64,000 nt of DNA from JAEXZL01 sp049943125 (GTDB lineage Bacteria > Bacillota > Clostridia > Clostridiales > Clostridiaceae), in assembly GCF_049943125.1 (NCBI RefSeq), contig NZ_CP188040.1, positions 1,302,001 to 1,366,000 on the forward strand, given 5' to 3'. Positions 53,521 to 61,787 of the stretch are shown here, in pieces. The position numbers and the translations under genes were made by a program. The first letter of the stretch is position 1, and each line of letters begins with the position of its first letter. The notes below the pieces were generated by a model. The model had not been told where the DNA came from. It worked only from the letters and a program-made list of their open reading frames with translations, and ran no database searches.

Positions 53521-54942
53521 CTAAAACCTAAAATATAAAAATGGATTATAGCTACTGTCTACAATAAAGGCTATGGAAAGGAAAAATATCATTACAAGAA
53601 ATAAACCTTCCATAATCCCTACAAGCAACTCCTTTTCTTTATATTTCTCAAGAAACTTATCAGCTACTGTAGCTGGCAGGGGAGTGCTTCCCAAAATAAG
53701 AGCTATGAGTAATAAGCCATTAGTATAAATAAGATATATGGCATTATTATCTATAAAGCTATTATTCCACATTCCCAAAAGAGCCTTTAGATAGTCAAAT
53801 CCTATAGAATAATCATCAAAGGCGAAGATTACCCAGCTCAGCAGAACTAGAATTATGGCATAGCTGCTTCGGAATAAGGAAGGAAGCTTCTTAAGTAATT
53901 TAAGAAGAAAGATTTTCTCTATTATAAGAATAATAGCAAAGTATACTCCCCAAAGTAAAAAGTTCCAGCTAGCTCCATGCCATATTCCTGTTAATAGCCA
54001 CACTATAGCTATATTTCTAAGCTGCTTTATATAACCTTTTTTATTCCCTCCTAGGGGTATATATACATTTTCCTTAAACCAGGTTCCCAAGGAAATATGC
54101 CATCTTCTCCAAAACTCCGTAATACTTTGTGATATATAGGGATAATTGAAATTCTCAGAAAAATTAAAACCAAATATTCTTCCAAGACCTATAGCCATAT
54201 CAGAGTAACCAGAAAAATCAAAGTATATCTGCAGAGCAAAAGCAGCTATCCCTAGCCAAGCTCCTACCACAGAAAGCTCTCCCAAAGGTTTTGAAGAAAT
54301 CTCCTCCCAGAGAAGGCCTATATTATTGGCAAAGAGAACCTTCTTTCCAAGACCCAGGATAAATCTCCTAACACCGTAGCCAAAGCTATCAAAGGTTTCT
54401 CTCCTTTCTCTAAGCTCTTTGTATACATCTTTATATTTAACTATTGGTCCAGCAATAAGCTGTGGGAACATAGCTACATAGGCTCCGAAATCTATAATAT
54501 TTTTTGCCAGATCCACCTTTCCTCTATAAATATCTATAGTATAGGACATAGTTTGAAAGGTATAGAAGGAAATACCTATAGGTAAAGGTAGATTCATAAG
54601 AGGTATATTGGTTTTAAAGATTAAATTTACATTTTGTATTATGAAATCACCATATTTAAAAAAACATAACAGACCTAAATTGATTGTTAAATCAGATATA
54701 AGGAAAAGCCTTGCTTTCTTTTTGTTTCCTCTTTCTATATTTTTATGGACCTGTATACCATGAAAATAATCCACAACAGTGGAAAAAAGCATCAAGGATA
54801 TATATATGGGCTCTCCCCAGGCATAAAAAATAAGGCTTACTATAAATAGCTGCAGATTTCTATATTTCTTAGGAAGCATGAAATAACTGAAAAGAACTAG
54901 CGGTAAAAATATAAATAAGAATAAAAGGCTGCTAAATACCAA
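53521..54942 (-). CDS. MBOAT family O-acyltransferase (DltB/AlgI-like)
   Basis: The 473-residue protein has about ten to twelve hydrophobic segments and the AlgI/DltB signatures: YTFQTMSYTIDIYRGKV, SITEFWRRWHISLGTW and GIWHGASWNFLLWGVYF, where the histidine in WHGA is essential in the family. It passes acyl groups across the membrane for the DHHW partner. The start is a TTG at 54942, with GAGGTGA just upstream. A cell-wall or exopolysaccharide target is likely, but which one cannot be read. Confidence 0.93.
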   Translation of the reverse strand: MVFSSLLFLFIFLPLVLFSYFMLPKKYRNLQLFIVSLIFYAWGEPIYISLMLFSTVVDYFHGIQVHKNIERGNKKKARLFLISDLTINLGLLCFFKYGDFIIQNVNLIFKTNIPLMNLPLPIGISFYTFQTMSYTIDIYRGKVDLAKNIIDFGAYVAMFPQLIAGPIVKYKDVYKELRERRETFDSFGYGVRRFILGLGKKVLFANNIGLLWEEISSKPLGELSVVGAWLGIAAFALQIYFDFSGYSDMAIGLGRIFGFNFSENFNYPYISQSITEFWRRWHISLGTWFKENVYIPLGGNKKGYIKQLRNIAIVWLLTGIWHGASWNFLLWGVYFAIILIIEKIFLLKLLKKLPSLFRSSYAIILVLLSWVIFAFDDYSIGFDYLKALLGMWNNSFIDNNAIYLIYTNGLLLIALILGSTPLPATVADKFLEKYKEKELLVGIMEGLFLVMIFFLSIAFIVDSSYNPFLYFRF

Positions 54943-54966
54943 AGTCTCACCTCATTTTATATAATA

Positions 54967-54996
54967 ATGCCACCGAAGAAGCTTCCTCGGTGGCAT
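54967..54996 (-). terminator. Terminator between DUF4358 and MBOAT genes
   Basis: ATGCCACCGA (54967-54976) pairs with TCGGTGGCAT (54987-54996), loop with an inner AAGCTT. On the minus strand it is followed by TATTATATAA, so it is weak and may allow read-through into the MBOAT gene. Confidence 0.65.
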
Positions 54997-55006
54997 AAGC
55001 CTTTTG

Positions 55007-55576
55007 TTATTTTAAAATACTATTGATAACCTCTATAGCTCTATCATTACCTTCTTCAATGGCTTTAATCTGAGCTTCTTCAATAGCCTCAGCCTGAGCT
55101 TCATCCTCTGTGCTTTCCATCATATCTTGAGGTACCTGACCTATACAGATGAAGAATACATAATTTCCTCTAGTATATACCTTAGAAGCCTTAGCCTTAA
55201 GCAGGTTACCTGGGTATTGAACATCAGTGTTAATTATCTTATCTCTATAAGCATCCAGAGCTGCGCGTACTTCCTCTACCTTGCCCTCCTTAGCCTCTAC
55301 TCCTATAAAGGTATCAATATTTATGTTTATCATTGGTACCTCAGCAAAAGCTTCCTCATAGCTATCTTCCTTAATACCATACATAGTATCTATATGCTCA
55401 GCCTCATATGATACAGCTGGATAGTACATATCGCCAAACTCCTCTTTTACAGCAGCTAAAATCTCCTGCAGCTTTCCAGACTCATAGCTTGCATCTTTAT
55501 CCTTTCCTGAAGTACATCCAGTGAAAATTCCTAAAGCTAAAACTCCAGCACATAATAAAGAAACTATTTTTTTCAT
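55007..55576 (-). CDS. DUF4358 lipoprotein
   Basis: The 189-residue protein has a lipoprotein signal (LLCAGVLALGIFTGC) and then a domain with MYYPAVSYEAEHIDTMYGI, VEAKEGKVEEVRAALDAY and NYVFFICIGQVPQDM. These match DUF4358, which often neighbours MBOAT and DHHW genes in clostridia, as here. It is 4 bases downstream of the anti-sigma gene. The extracellular domain may sense or regulate the acylation machinery. Confidence 0.88.
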   Translation of the reverse strand: MKKIVSLLCAGVLALGIFTGCTSGKDKDASYESGKLQEILAAVKEEFGDMYYPAVSYEAEHIDTMYGIKEDSYEEAFAEVPMININIDTFIGVEAKEGKVEEVRAALDAYRDKIINTDVQYPGNLLKAKASKVYTRGNYVFFICIGQVPQDMMESTEDEAQAEAIEEAQIKAIEEGNDRAIEVINSILK

Positions 55577-55580
55577 TTTG

Positions 55581-56174
55581 TTAACCTCCGCGAATTAAAT
55601 TGTCTACTTCCTCAAGAGTAAGCTCAAAGCCCTCTGGGGACTTAAATATTTTGTTATTATCTATTACGGTATATAACTTAAAAAGACTATTAGAACCTTC
55701 TGTTAGAATATAGCCTGAGGCTTCCCCTTCTCTTAAGAAAACCAGCACCTCTTCAGTAAGATTTATAGCAATCTCCTCAGAATTAGAAACCTTAATAATA
55801 TCCTCTAAAGGCTCTCCTTTAAGGCTGTAAGAAATATTTATATATATAGTATCCTCTTCAATAGAAGAAACTTCTCCTGTAGCTATAAGAGAGCTGGATG
55901 AAATCATATTATGAAGGCCATAACTCTCTATTTTAGCTCCTTCCTCTCCTTCTTCCATCATTATATATCTTTCAGGAACGCCCTTGGTGGAAGGATTATC
56001 TACCCCCTCAAGAACCTTTAAAGAAAGAGGTATGAAGGCTATAACCGCTGCAGCTGCTACTGCTGTCTTAAGATTTATAGTGAAAAATCTCTTTTTTTCA
56101 TCTACATTGTTTAAACTCTCAATTTCCTCTGCTTTTTTATAAACCCCTTCTAAAAATTCCTTATTACTCTTCAT
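55581..56174 (-). CDS. Putative anti-sigma factor, membrane protein
   Basis: The ~197-residue protein has an N-terminal cytoplasmic segment (MKSNKEFLEGVYKKAEEIESL), one transmembrane helix near residue 48 (TAVAAAAVIAFIPLSL) and an extracytoplasmic domain. This layout, right behind an ECF sigma gene, is that of an anti-sigma factor. The ATG at 56174 overlaps the sigma gene by 11 bases, and GGAGGGGT precedes it. A longer frame to 56195 is in conflict with that ribosome site. No zinc-binding HxxxCxxC motif is seen. Confidence 0.7.
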   Translation of the reverse strand: MKSNKEFLEGVYKKAEEIESLNNVDEKKRFFTINLKTAVAAAAVIAFIPLSLKVLEGVDNPSTKGVPERYIMMEEGEEGAKIESYGLHNMISSSSLIATGEVSSIEEDTIYINISYSLKGEPLEDIIKVSNSEEIAINLTEEVLVFLREGEASGYILTEGSNSLFKLYTVIDNNKIFKSPEGFELTLEEVDNLIRGG

Positions 56175-56715
56175 ACTCAAACCCCTCCTTCTCAAGCCTT
56201 GCCTTAAGAGCCTTCCTTGCTCTGTAGAGAAGAATCTTAAACTGTGGTAAGGTTTTGTTCATTACCTTCATGGCCTCCTTATAGCTCATCTCCATAAAAT
56301 CTACGAGATAAATAGCTACCTGCTGCTCCTCTTTTAAGGCAGTAAGTCCATAAAGGAGCTCTTTTTTCTCTTCCTTTTTTAAGATTGCCTCTTCCAGCTT
56401 AAAGTCTCCTGAAAGATTGTGATAATCTCGATGGTCTATAAGATAGGTCCTTTTATTCTTCCTTATATAGTCTACTGCCTTATTTCTCGCTATGGTATAT
56501 ATATAAGTACTGAAGGAATATTGAGGGTTATATTTCTCCTTAAAGACAAATACGCTAGCAAATACCTCCTGTGCTATATCTTCTGCTGTTTGAAAATCCT
56601 TTATATACCTTTCTATAAAAAAGATTAGGCTATCTTTATGCTTTATAACCAGCTCTTCAAAGGCCTCAATGCTGCCTTCTAGAAACCTTTTATATAGCTC
56701 TTTGTCTTTATTCAT
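56164..56715 (-). CDS. ECF family RNA polymerase sigma factor
   Basis: The 183-residue protein has sigma region 2 (FEELVIKHKDSLIFFIERYI, then TAEDIAQEVFASVF) and region 4 (LLYGLTALKEEQQVAIYLVDFMEMSYKEA, then TLPQFKILLYRARKAL). Regions 1.1 and 3 are absent, as in ECF factors. It probably directs transcription of its own group, including the MBOAT and DHHW genes. AGGAGG lies 6-7 bases before the ATG. Confidence 0.92.
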   Translation of the reverse strand: MNKDKELYKRFLEGSIEAFEELVIKHKDSLIFFIERYIKDFQTAEDIAQEVFASVFVFKEKYNPQYSFSTYIYTIARNKAVDYIRKNKRTYLIDHRDYHNLSGDFKLEEAILKKEEKKELLYGLTALKEEQQVAIYLVDFMEMSYKEAMKVMNKTLPQFKILLYRARKALKARLEKEGFEYEE

Positions 56716-56774
56716 TATTATCCTCCTAATCTTTCATAATTTATTCGCTCATCAAGGTTAAAAGTTACATGATT

Positions 56775-57485
56775 TTATAAAATAACCGGTATTTCTTTAT
56801 CAAGAGTTATGGAATTTTCCGTAACTATACTATTATAGGCATATATATCAACGCCATGTGTTTTTGCATATCTCAAAGCTTCTCCAAAGAGAGGATCTCT
56901 TTCATCATGAGGTGAAAAGCTTTCTACCCTTTCCATCTGAATTAGAAATAACACTCCTGCACCATAGCCCTGCTCCTTTGCCTCCACCAGCTCTTTTAGG
57001 TGCCTTGCTCCTCTTATAGTGGGAGCGTCAGGAAACATTGCTAGTCTCTGCTCCTCCAGGGTTACTCCCTTCACTTCAAGGAAATATTCCTCCGGAAGCT
57101 CTTTATTAATATAAGGCTCTATTTGAAGCTTAAAATCAAACCTGCTACTGTTAAAAAACTTTTCTCTTAAAACTATATTATAATCTCTTAAAGGCTTAAT
57201 TCTCTTTAGCAGCAAAGCCTCCTCCACCACCTTATTAGGCACCTGAGAATCTATATTAATCAGCATATCTCCTTTATAGCCTCCAATAAGGTCATAGGGC
57301 GTCTTTCTCGTGGGCGTGGTTCCTTCTCGGAGCAATACCTCTGTACCAGGTATAAGTATCTCTCTACATCTCCCTGTATTAGGCACAGCAACCATTAAAG
57401 ACTCACCGTCTAATTCTACATAAGCTTGGAATCTATTAGGCCTGTTTAAAAATCTTCCTTTTACTATCTTCTTATCGATTATCAT
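56775..57485 (-). CDS. sfsA: DNA/RNA nuclease SfsA family protein
   Basis: The 236-residue protein has the SfsA pattern: GRFLNRPNRFQAYVELDGE, VPNTGRCREILIPGTEV, EVKGVTLEEQRLAMFPDAPTIRG and RHLKELVEAKEQGYGAGVLF. The family was named for sugar fermentation stimulation, and the fold is that of a nuclease. GGAGAA precedes the ATG. The upstream gap holds a cluster of DnaA boxes. Confidence 0.95.
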   Translation of the reverse strand: MIIDKKIVKGRFLNRPNRFQAYVELDGESLMVAVPNTGRCREILIPGTEVLLREGTTPTRKTPYDLIGGYKGDMLINIDSQVPNKVVEEALLLKRIKPLRDYNIVLREKFFNSSRFDFKLQIEPYINKELPEEYFLEVKGVTLEEQRLAMFPDAPTIRGARHLKELVEAKEQGYGAGVLFLIQMERVESFSPHDERDPLFGEALRYAKTHGVDIYAYNSIVTENSITLDKEIPVIL

Positions 57486-57545
57486 AACATTTCTCCTTAT
57501 AATCCTACGAATAATTTTTGTGGAATATATTCATAGTTATAAACA

Positions 57546-57866
57546 TTATCCACAGAAATTATCCACACATTTGTGTATAGCTGTTTATATCTCATTTACT
57601 AAAATTAATATTTATTTCTATTTTATTTTAAAATAATTAAACTAACTTTGTAACCTCTCTTAATATAATTGTTTATAACTTATGATTTTGTACAAGTTAG
57701 TCACAGTTTTACCCACATTATCCACAATATAAATAAACATTCTCCACATTTCAATGAAAAAGCTGTTTTTTCTGTGGATAACTTCTATACTAAAAATAGA
57801 GTCCTTTTAATAAGGATTTACTCCTTTTAAAAGAACTCTATAAAGAGTTATAATTATTTATCCACA
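57546..57866. promoter_or_regulatory. Cluster of DnaA boxes
   Basis: TTATCCACA, the DnaA consensus, occurs exactly at 57546-57554, 57559-57567, 57718-57726 and 57858-57866, and inverted (TGTGGATAA) at 57773-57781. Near copies lie at 57709-57717 (TTACCCACA) and 57740-57748 (TTCTCCACA). The 384-base gap (57486-57869) between sfsA and the P-II-like gene is AT-rich and has no gene. No dnaA, dnaN or rpmH is in the window, so this may not be oriC. Confidence 0.87.
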
Positions 57867-57869
57867 ATT

Positions 57870-58619
57870 TTACGAAAAGTCTTCCTTTATATTATCATGG
57901 ACTATTCCCATAACATCATCTACAGGAAGGGAAAATGCCATTCCTTTTCCTTCTGTATTAAGGCCGCATTTTTCTGCGATAGCATGCATTATTTCTCTTC
58001 TTTTTTCTTTTTCCACAAGGGTCATTACAATTTCCTTTTCCGGTTGGATAGAGATACCGAAGAACTTCTCTGCCTCATGAATACCTGCGCCTCTTCCATA
58101 AATAACAGTTCCACCAGTAGCTCCCTGTTCCTTGGCAGCTTCAATCACTTCATCAGCAAAGCCTCTATTTATTATCGTTAATATGAGCTCATATCTTTTT
58201 GTTTCCATAACATCACTCACCTCTTCCTTACGGGGATGTAATTCTATCGCTGACTCATCTTCAAAGTCAGGATGACTACCCTGCATATATTTCAAGGTTT
58301 TAGGACCGCTTACACTTCCTATAGAAATGGCAAATGCAATTCCTTTACCTGGATCTCTAAGAGTTATCTTTTCTTCAAGTCCTTTAAGAAGCTTGCTGCT
58401 ATCTTCTTTGTAAATAGTTGATATAACTATTTCCTTTTTAGTTTCACCAAGGCCTAGATAATCTAACAGCTCTGAAGAGGCTGTCCCTCTTCCAAGACTA
58501 ACAAAATTAAAGGTTATACCCTCACTTTGAAGATATTCTACAACTTTATCGCCTTTTCCCCTGTTCACAATTGTACAGAGCATAAGGATTCTTTTTCCTC
58601 GATAAACTGCTTCGTTCAT
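57870..58619 (-). CDS. Tandem P-II-like signalling protein
   Basis: The 249-residue protein consists of two copies of a P-II (GlnB-like) ferredoxin-fold domain. Repeated words mark them: LCTIVNRGKGDKVVEYLQSEG and LTIINRGFADEVIEAAKEQG, each followed by a GRGT/GRGA loop, and GKGIAFAISIGSVSG against GKGMAFSLPVDDVMG at their ends. P-II proteins bind ATP or ADP and regulate membrane transporters. It is 11 bases downstream of a DUF1538 membrane gene, its likely partner. The usual uridylylation Tyr of the T-loop is not obvious. Confidence 0.82.
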   Translation of the reverse strand: MNEAVYRGKRILMLCTIVNRGKGDKVVEYLQSEGITFNFVSLGRGTASSELLDYLGLGETKKEIVISTIYKEDSSKLLKGLEEKITLRDPGKGIAFAISIGSVSGPKTLKYMQGSHPDFEDESAIELHPRKEEVSDVMETKRYELILTIINRGFADEVIEAAKEQGATGGTVIYGRGAGIHEAEKFFGISIQPEKEIVMTLVEKEKRREIMHAIAEKCGLNTEGKGMAFSLPVDDVMGIVHDNIKEDFS

Positions 58620-58630
58620 GGTCTCACCTC

Positions 58631-60130
58631 CTAAAAATCTATTACCTCGTCGTCAGATATATTCTCATCAGCCTCATCGTCTCTTGTCTTGAATCTATAT
58701 ATTAACCCTAAAATTTGAATGGTTATAAGCGGTGTCATTGCTACCATCGCAACAATACCAAAGGCATCAGCCATTACATTACCTCCTAAGGAAGTGCTTG
58801 CTCCCATAGCAAAGGGTAGAAGGAAGGTGGCCGTCATAGGGCCTGAAGCTACTCCTCCTGAGTCAAAAGCCACAGCAGTAAATATCTTTGGTACAAAAAA
58901 GGTCAATAATAAAGCTATTATATACCCTGGTAGTAAAAAATACCATATGCTTATTCCAGTCAATACTCTTATCATAGCAAGTCCTATAGAAATTGCAACC
59001 CCTAAGGATAAGCTAATGAGCATAGCACGTCGAGAAATAGCACCACCAGAAATCTCCTCAACTTCTTTATTAAGAACATGTACTGCTGGCTCTGCTGCTA
59101 CTACAAAAAAGCCCATTACCATACCAATAGGAATAAGAACCCATTTATAATCCAGTGAAGCAAGTATTTCTCCTATAAGCTTTCCTACAGGTAGGAAGCC
59201 TGTATTTACTCCTGTTAAGAATATTACTAAACCAATATAGGTATAAATAACTCCTACTATAACCTTAATGATCTGGCTTTTAGGTAGCTTTAAGCTTTTA
59301 ACCTGAAATAATATAAAGAATACTATTATGGGGGATAGAGCTATTGCTACCTCCTCAGCATAGTGAATAATATTATGCCCATAAGTACTTATAATATCAT
59401 TAATATTATTTATCTCAGCCATAGCTTCAGCACCATAGCTTGTGGAGGATGCATCAAAAAACATTCCCAATATCAGGACAGCTAATATAGGTCCTATAGA
59501 GGCTAATGCTACAAGACCAAAGCTATCATCATTAGAAGCTTTTCCACCTCTTACAGAAGAAACACCTATACCTAGGGCTAAAATAAAAGGAACAGTAATT
59601 GGACCTGTAGTAACTCCACCGGAATCAAAGGCTACAGGTAAAAAATCTGGAGAAGTAAAGGTTGCTATTATAAAAAGCATAACGTAAAAAAAGATAAATA
59701 AGTAAGACAGTCTTATCTGAAAAACTGTACGAAGAAGTGAAACCACTAAGAAGATTCCTACACCTAATGCCACTGTTAATATCAAGGTTAAATCCGGTAT
59801 TGCCGGTACTTGATTGGCAAGAACCTGAAGGTCAGGCTCGGCTATAGTAATCATAACACCCATAATAAAATATGCACCTATAAACAGCAATAAATTTCTT
59901 GACTTAGTTAATTGAGCTCCAATTCTCTCTCCCATGGGCATCATAGCCATATCAGCTCCCAGGGTAAATAACCCCATACCCATTATCAAAAAAATAGTAC
60001 CAACAATAAATGCACCTAAGGTCCCTCCCTCTAGAGGAGTTAAAGTAAAATGTAAAATAAGTACAATAATACTAACTGGTATTACTGATGATATTGATTC
60101 TTTGAGTTTTTCCAGTAAATTTCTATTCAA
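58631..60130 (-). CDS. DUF1538 membrane protein (duplicated)
   Basis: The 499-residue protein has about twelve hydrophobic segments and an internal duplication: FDSGGVTTGPITV at 168-180 and FDSGGVASGPMTA at 422-434. AEPDLQVLANQV and AEPAVHVLNKEV are likewise repeated, a pattern matching DUF1538. It is likely a transporter. The acidic tail (TRDDEADENISDDE) is cytoplasmic. The start is a TTG with GGAAGTGGAG upstream; the ATG at 60134 runs into a stop. The P-II-like protein follows after 11 bases, suggesting control of transport by nucleotides. Confidence 0.87.
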   Translation of the reverse strand: MNRNLLEKLKESISSVIPVSIIVLILHFTLTPLEGGTLGAFIVGTIFLIMGMGLFTLGADMAMMPMGERIGAQLTKSRNLLLFIGAYFIMGVMITIAEPDLQVLANQVPAIPDLTLILTVALGVGIFLVVSLLRTVFQIRLSYLFIFFYVMLFIIATFTSPDFLPVAFDSGGVTTGPITVPFILALGIGVSSVRGGKASNDDSFGLVALASIGPILAVLILGMFFDASSTSYGAEAMAEINNINDIISTYGHNIIHYAEEVAIALSPIIVFFILFQVKSLKLPKSQIIKVIVGVIYTYIGLVIFLTGVNTGFLPVGKLIGEILASLDYKWVLIPIGMVMGFFVVAAEPAVHVLNKEVEEISGGAISRRAMLISLSLGVAISIGLAMIRVLTGISIWYFLLPGYIIALLLTFFVPKIFTAVAFDSGGVASGPMTATFLLPFAMGASTSLGGNVMADAFGIVAMVAMTPLITIQILGLIYRFKTRDDEADENISDDEVIDF

Positions 60131-60225
60131 TCATCTCCACTTCCTTTGCTTTATTAGATTTATGTATAGAGGTCCCTCCTTAAATATTTTAATCTTTATA
60201 TATTTCTCTACATTATAGGTTAGCT

Positions 60226-60651
60226 TTAAAGCTCTCTTTCATTAATATCCTTGATAGAATCTGCTACCTTGTCACAAAGGTCGTTAAATACAGCTATCTC
60301 CTCTTCAGAAAGATTTTTCAGCACATCTTTTGTCCATGTATTGATTAATTCTTCAATTTCATGAGCTAAGGTAGAGCCCTCTGGAGTTAATTCAATAAGC
60401 TTTTCCCTTCTATTATGCTCATTGGTTGTCCTAATAATTATTCCTTTTCTTTCTAAACTAGAAAGAGCTTTAGAAGCAGTACTTTTATCAATTTTCAAGG
60501 TTTCAGATATTTCTTCCCCATTAACACTTTTATGGACTCCTAGATAAGCTATTACAGAATGCTCAGATCCATTTATATTTAGATGCTTAAGTCTCTTATG
60601 GAGAGATAAAGCTCCATACCTTACTATTGCATGGATGTTATCAATAAACAT
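60226..60651 (-). CDS. MarR family transcriptional regulator
   Basis: The 141-residue protein has the winged helix of MarR: EISETLKIDKSTASKALSSLERKGIIIRTTNEHNRREKLIELTPEG, with helices for dimerisation at both ends. It binds palindromic DNA, here probably the 41-base palindrome just upstream. It could control itself and the DUF1538/P-II genes 96 bases downstream on the same strand. Confidence 0.92.
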   Translation of the reverse strand: MFIDNIHAIVRYGALSLHKRLKHLNINGSEHSVIAYLGVHKSVNGEEISETLKIDKSTASKALSSLERKGIIIRTTNEHNRREKLIELTPEGSTLAHEIEELINTWTKDVLKNLSEEEIAVFNDLCDKVADSIKDINEREL

Positions 60652-60672
60652 TTATATTACCTTCTTTAACAT

Positions 60673-60713
60673 AAAATAGTTGATGTAGAAACAGTTTCCA
60701 CATCAACTATTTT
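60673..60713. promoter_or_regulatory. 41-base palindrome upstream of marR
   Basis: Arms of 20 bases (60673-60692 and 60694-60713, with AGTTGATGT and its mirror) pair at 19 of 20 positions around a single A at 60693. It lies 22 bases upstream of the marR start codon. It suits a MarR operator, although such a perfect palindrome could also fold in RNA as an attenuator. Confidence 0.72.
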
Positions 60714-60752
60714 AGCATATTTAGAAAAATCAGTCAAATATGTATTTGTAAG

Positions 60753-60795
60753 AAAAAAGCATGAAGTAAAGCTACTAAATCAGCCTACATCATGC
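60753..60795 (-). terminator. Terminator of the GNAT gene
   Basis: GCATGAAGTA (60759-60768) pairs with TACATCATGC (60786-60795), one mismatch. On the minus strand TTTTTTC follows. Confidence 0.78.
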
Positions 60796-60810
60796 TCTTC
60801 TATATCTTTA

Positions 60811-61302
60811 TTATAAACTTAATTTCATCACTTGAGTGTTTTCTTCGTTACTTACTGCTTTAAAGCCTTGAGCTTCAAATAGATGAACAGCAGCAGTATT
60901 CCTTGAGTCTACATTTAAAGATAGAGCTGAAATGCCCTTTTTCTTTGCATTCTCAAGGAGAGCCTCTAAAAGCTCCTTTCCTACTCCCTTATTTCTATAT
61001 TCCTCAGAAACAGCAATAGATATTTCTGGTGTATTATCATCAATATATCCGAAACCTTTATTATCAGCCTTATATAACCTATACCAAGCTGCTCCTATGG
61101 ACCTGCCTTCATCAGATTCTGCCACAAAGCCTATATCGGAGCTTTCTAAACCAAAGCCCTTTACATACTTATAAATATCCTGTCTCTTTAAAAATATTTG
61201 CTTACTAGGCTTTCTATTTACTTCTAATGAATAGGTTATTTCAAAAAGCATATCCCATAAAAATATTTCGTCACTTTCATTAATCGGTCTAAGCTTTATC
61301 AT
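60811..61302 (-). CDS. GNAT family N-acetyltransferase
   Basis: The ~163-residue protein is a complete GNAT domain: IKLRPINESDEIFLWDMLFE at the start, then IAVSEEYRNKGVGKELLEALLE (acetyl-CoA loop RxxGxG/A) and LNVDSRNTAAVHLFEAQGF at the end. Substrate unknown. A GTG at 61311 is in frame, but GTGAGGTG precedes the ATG at 61302 by 6 bases. It stands between the rRNA operon and marR, on the same strand. Confidence 0.9.
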   Translation of the reverse strand: MIKLRPINESDEIFLWDMLFEITYSLEVNRKPSKQIFLKRQDIYKYVKGFGLESSDIGFVAESDEGRSIGAAWYRLYKADNKGFGYIDDNTPEISIAVSEEYRNKGVGKELLEALLENAKKKGISALSLNVDSRNTAAVHLFEAQGFKAVSNEENTQVMKLSL

Positions 61303-61551
61303 CTTAAACACCTCACTTATAATCTAACATTTATAATTTCTTATTATTTTATAATATAGCAATAAATCTATAATTACAAAGAAGCTTTTTTATTTAATAT
61401 ACAGGCTCTATCCTTGAAAATTATTAATGTGATTATATTAGTCAGTTGATACTAAGCATAAGTCAACTGAGATGTTAATATACTTAAAATGTAACAAAAT
61501 TATTAACACCTATATAATTATTATAAGTTTAGTTAGAAAGTATTATTCTAA

Positions 61552-61590
61552 AATAAATAAACCTGATACTTAAAGTATCAGGTTTATTTT
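61552..61590 (-). terminator. Terminator of the rRNA operon
   Basis: AAACCTGATACTT (61559-61571) pairs perfectly with AAGTATCAGGTTT (61573-61585). On the minus strand a TATTTATTTT run follows. It lies just after the 5S gene. Confidence 0.93.
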
Positions 61591-61593
61591 AGT

Positions 61594-61711
61594 TACCCGG
61601 CAACTTCCTACTCTCCCACAGAGCTTCCCCTGCAGTACCATCGGCCCTATGAAGCTTAACCGTCGTGTTCGGAATGGGAACGGGTGTTACCTTCATGGCA
61701 TTGCCACCGGA
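61594..61711 (-). rRNA. rrf: 5S ribosomal RNA
   Basis: The minus strand from 61711 begins TCCGGTGGCAATGCCATGAAG and contains CCGTTCCCATTCCGAACACG and GAGAGTAGGAAGTTGCCGGG, the conserved 5S sequence. The length is about 118 bases. It follows the 23S gene with a short spacer and precedes the operon terminator. End points are accurate to a few bases. Confidence 0.95.
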
Positions 61712-61718
61712 TATTCTG

Positions 61719-61748
61719 GTTTTGAAAGAATTTTTGTTCTTTCAAAAC
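61719..61748 (-). other. Processing stem in the 23S-5S spacer
   Basis: GTTTTGAAAGAA (61719-61730) pairs perfectly with TTCTTTCAAAAC (61737-61748). It lies between 23S and 5S and is probably a recognition stem for rRNA processing. The spacer has no tRNA gene. Confidence 0.5.
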
Positions 61749-61787
61749 TGCATACAGAATGATGTTAGTAAAGTCGTCATTTATTTT

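Noticed and set aside
57486..57869. Calling the DnaA-box cluster the chromosomal origin
   Set aside because: dnaA, dnaN and rpmH are absent from the window, so only a box cluster is claimed.
61712..61787. tRNA gene between 23S and 5S
   Set aside because: The 76-base spacer has no cloverleaf or CCA end; only a 12-base processing stem.
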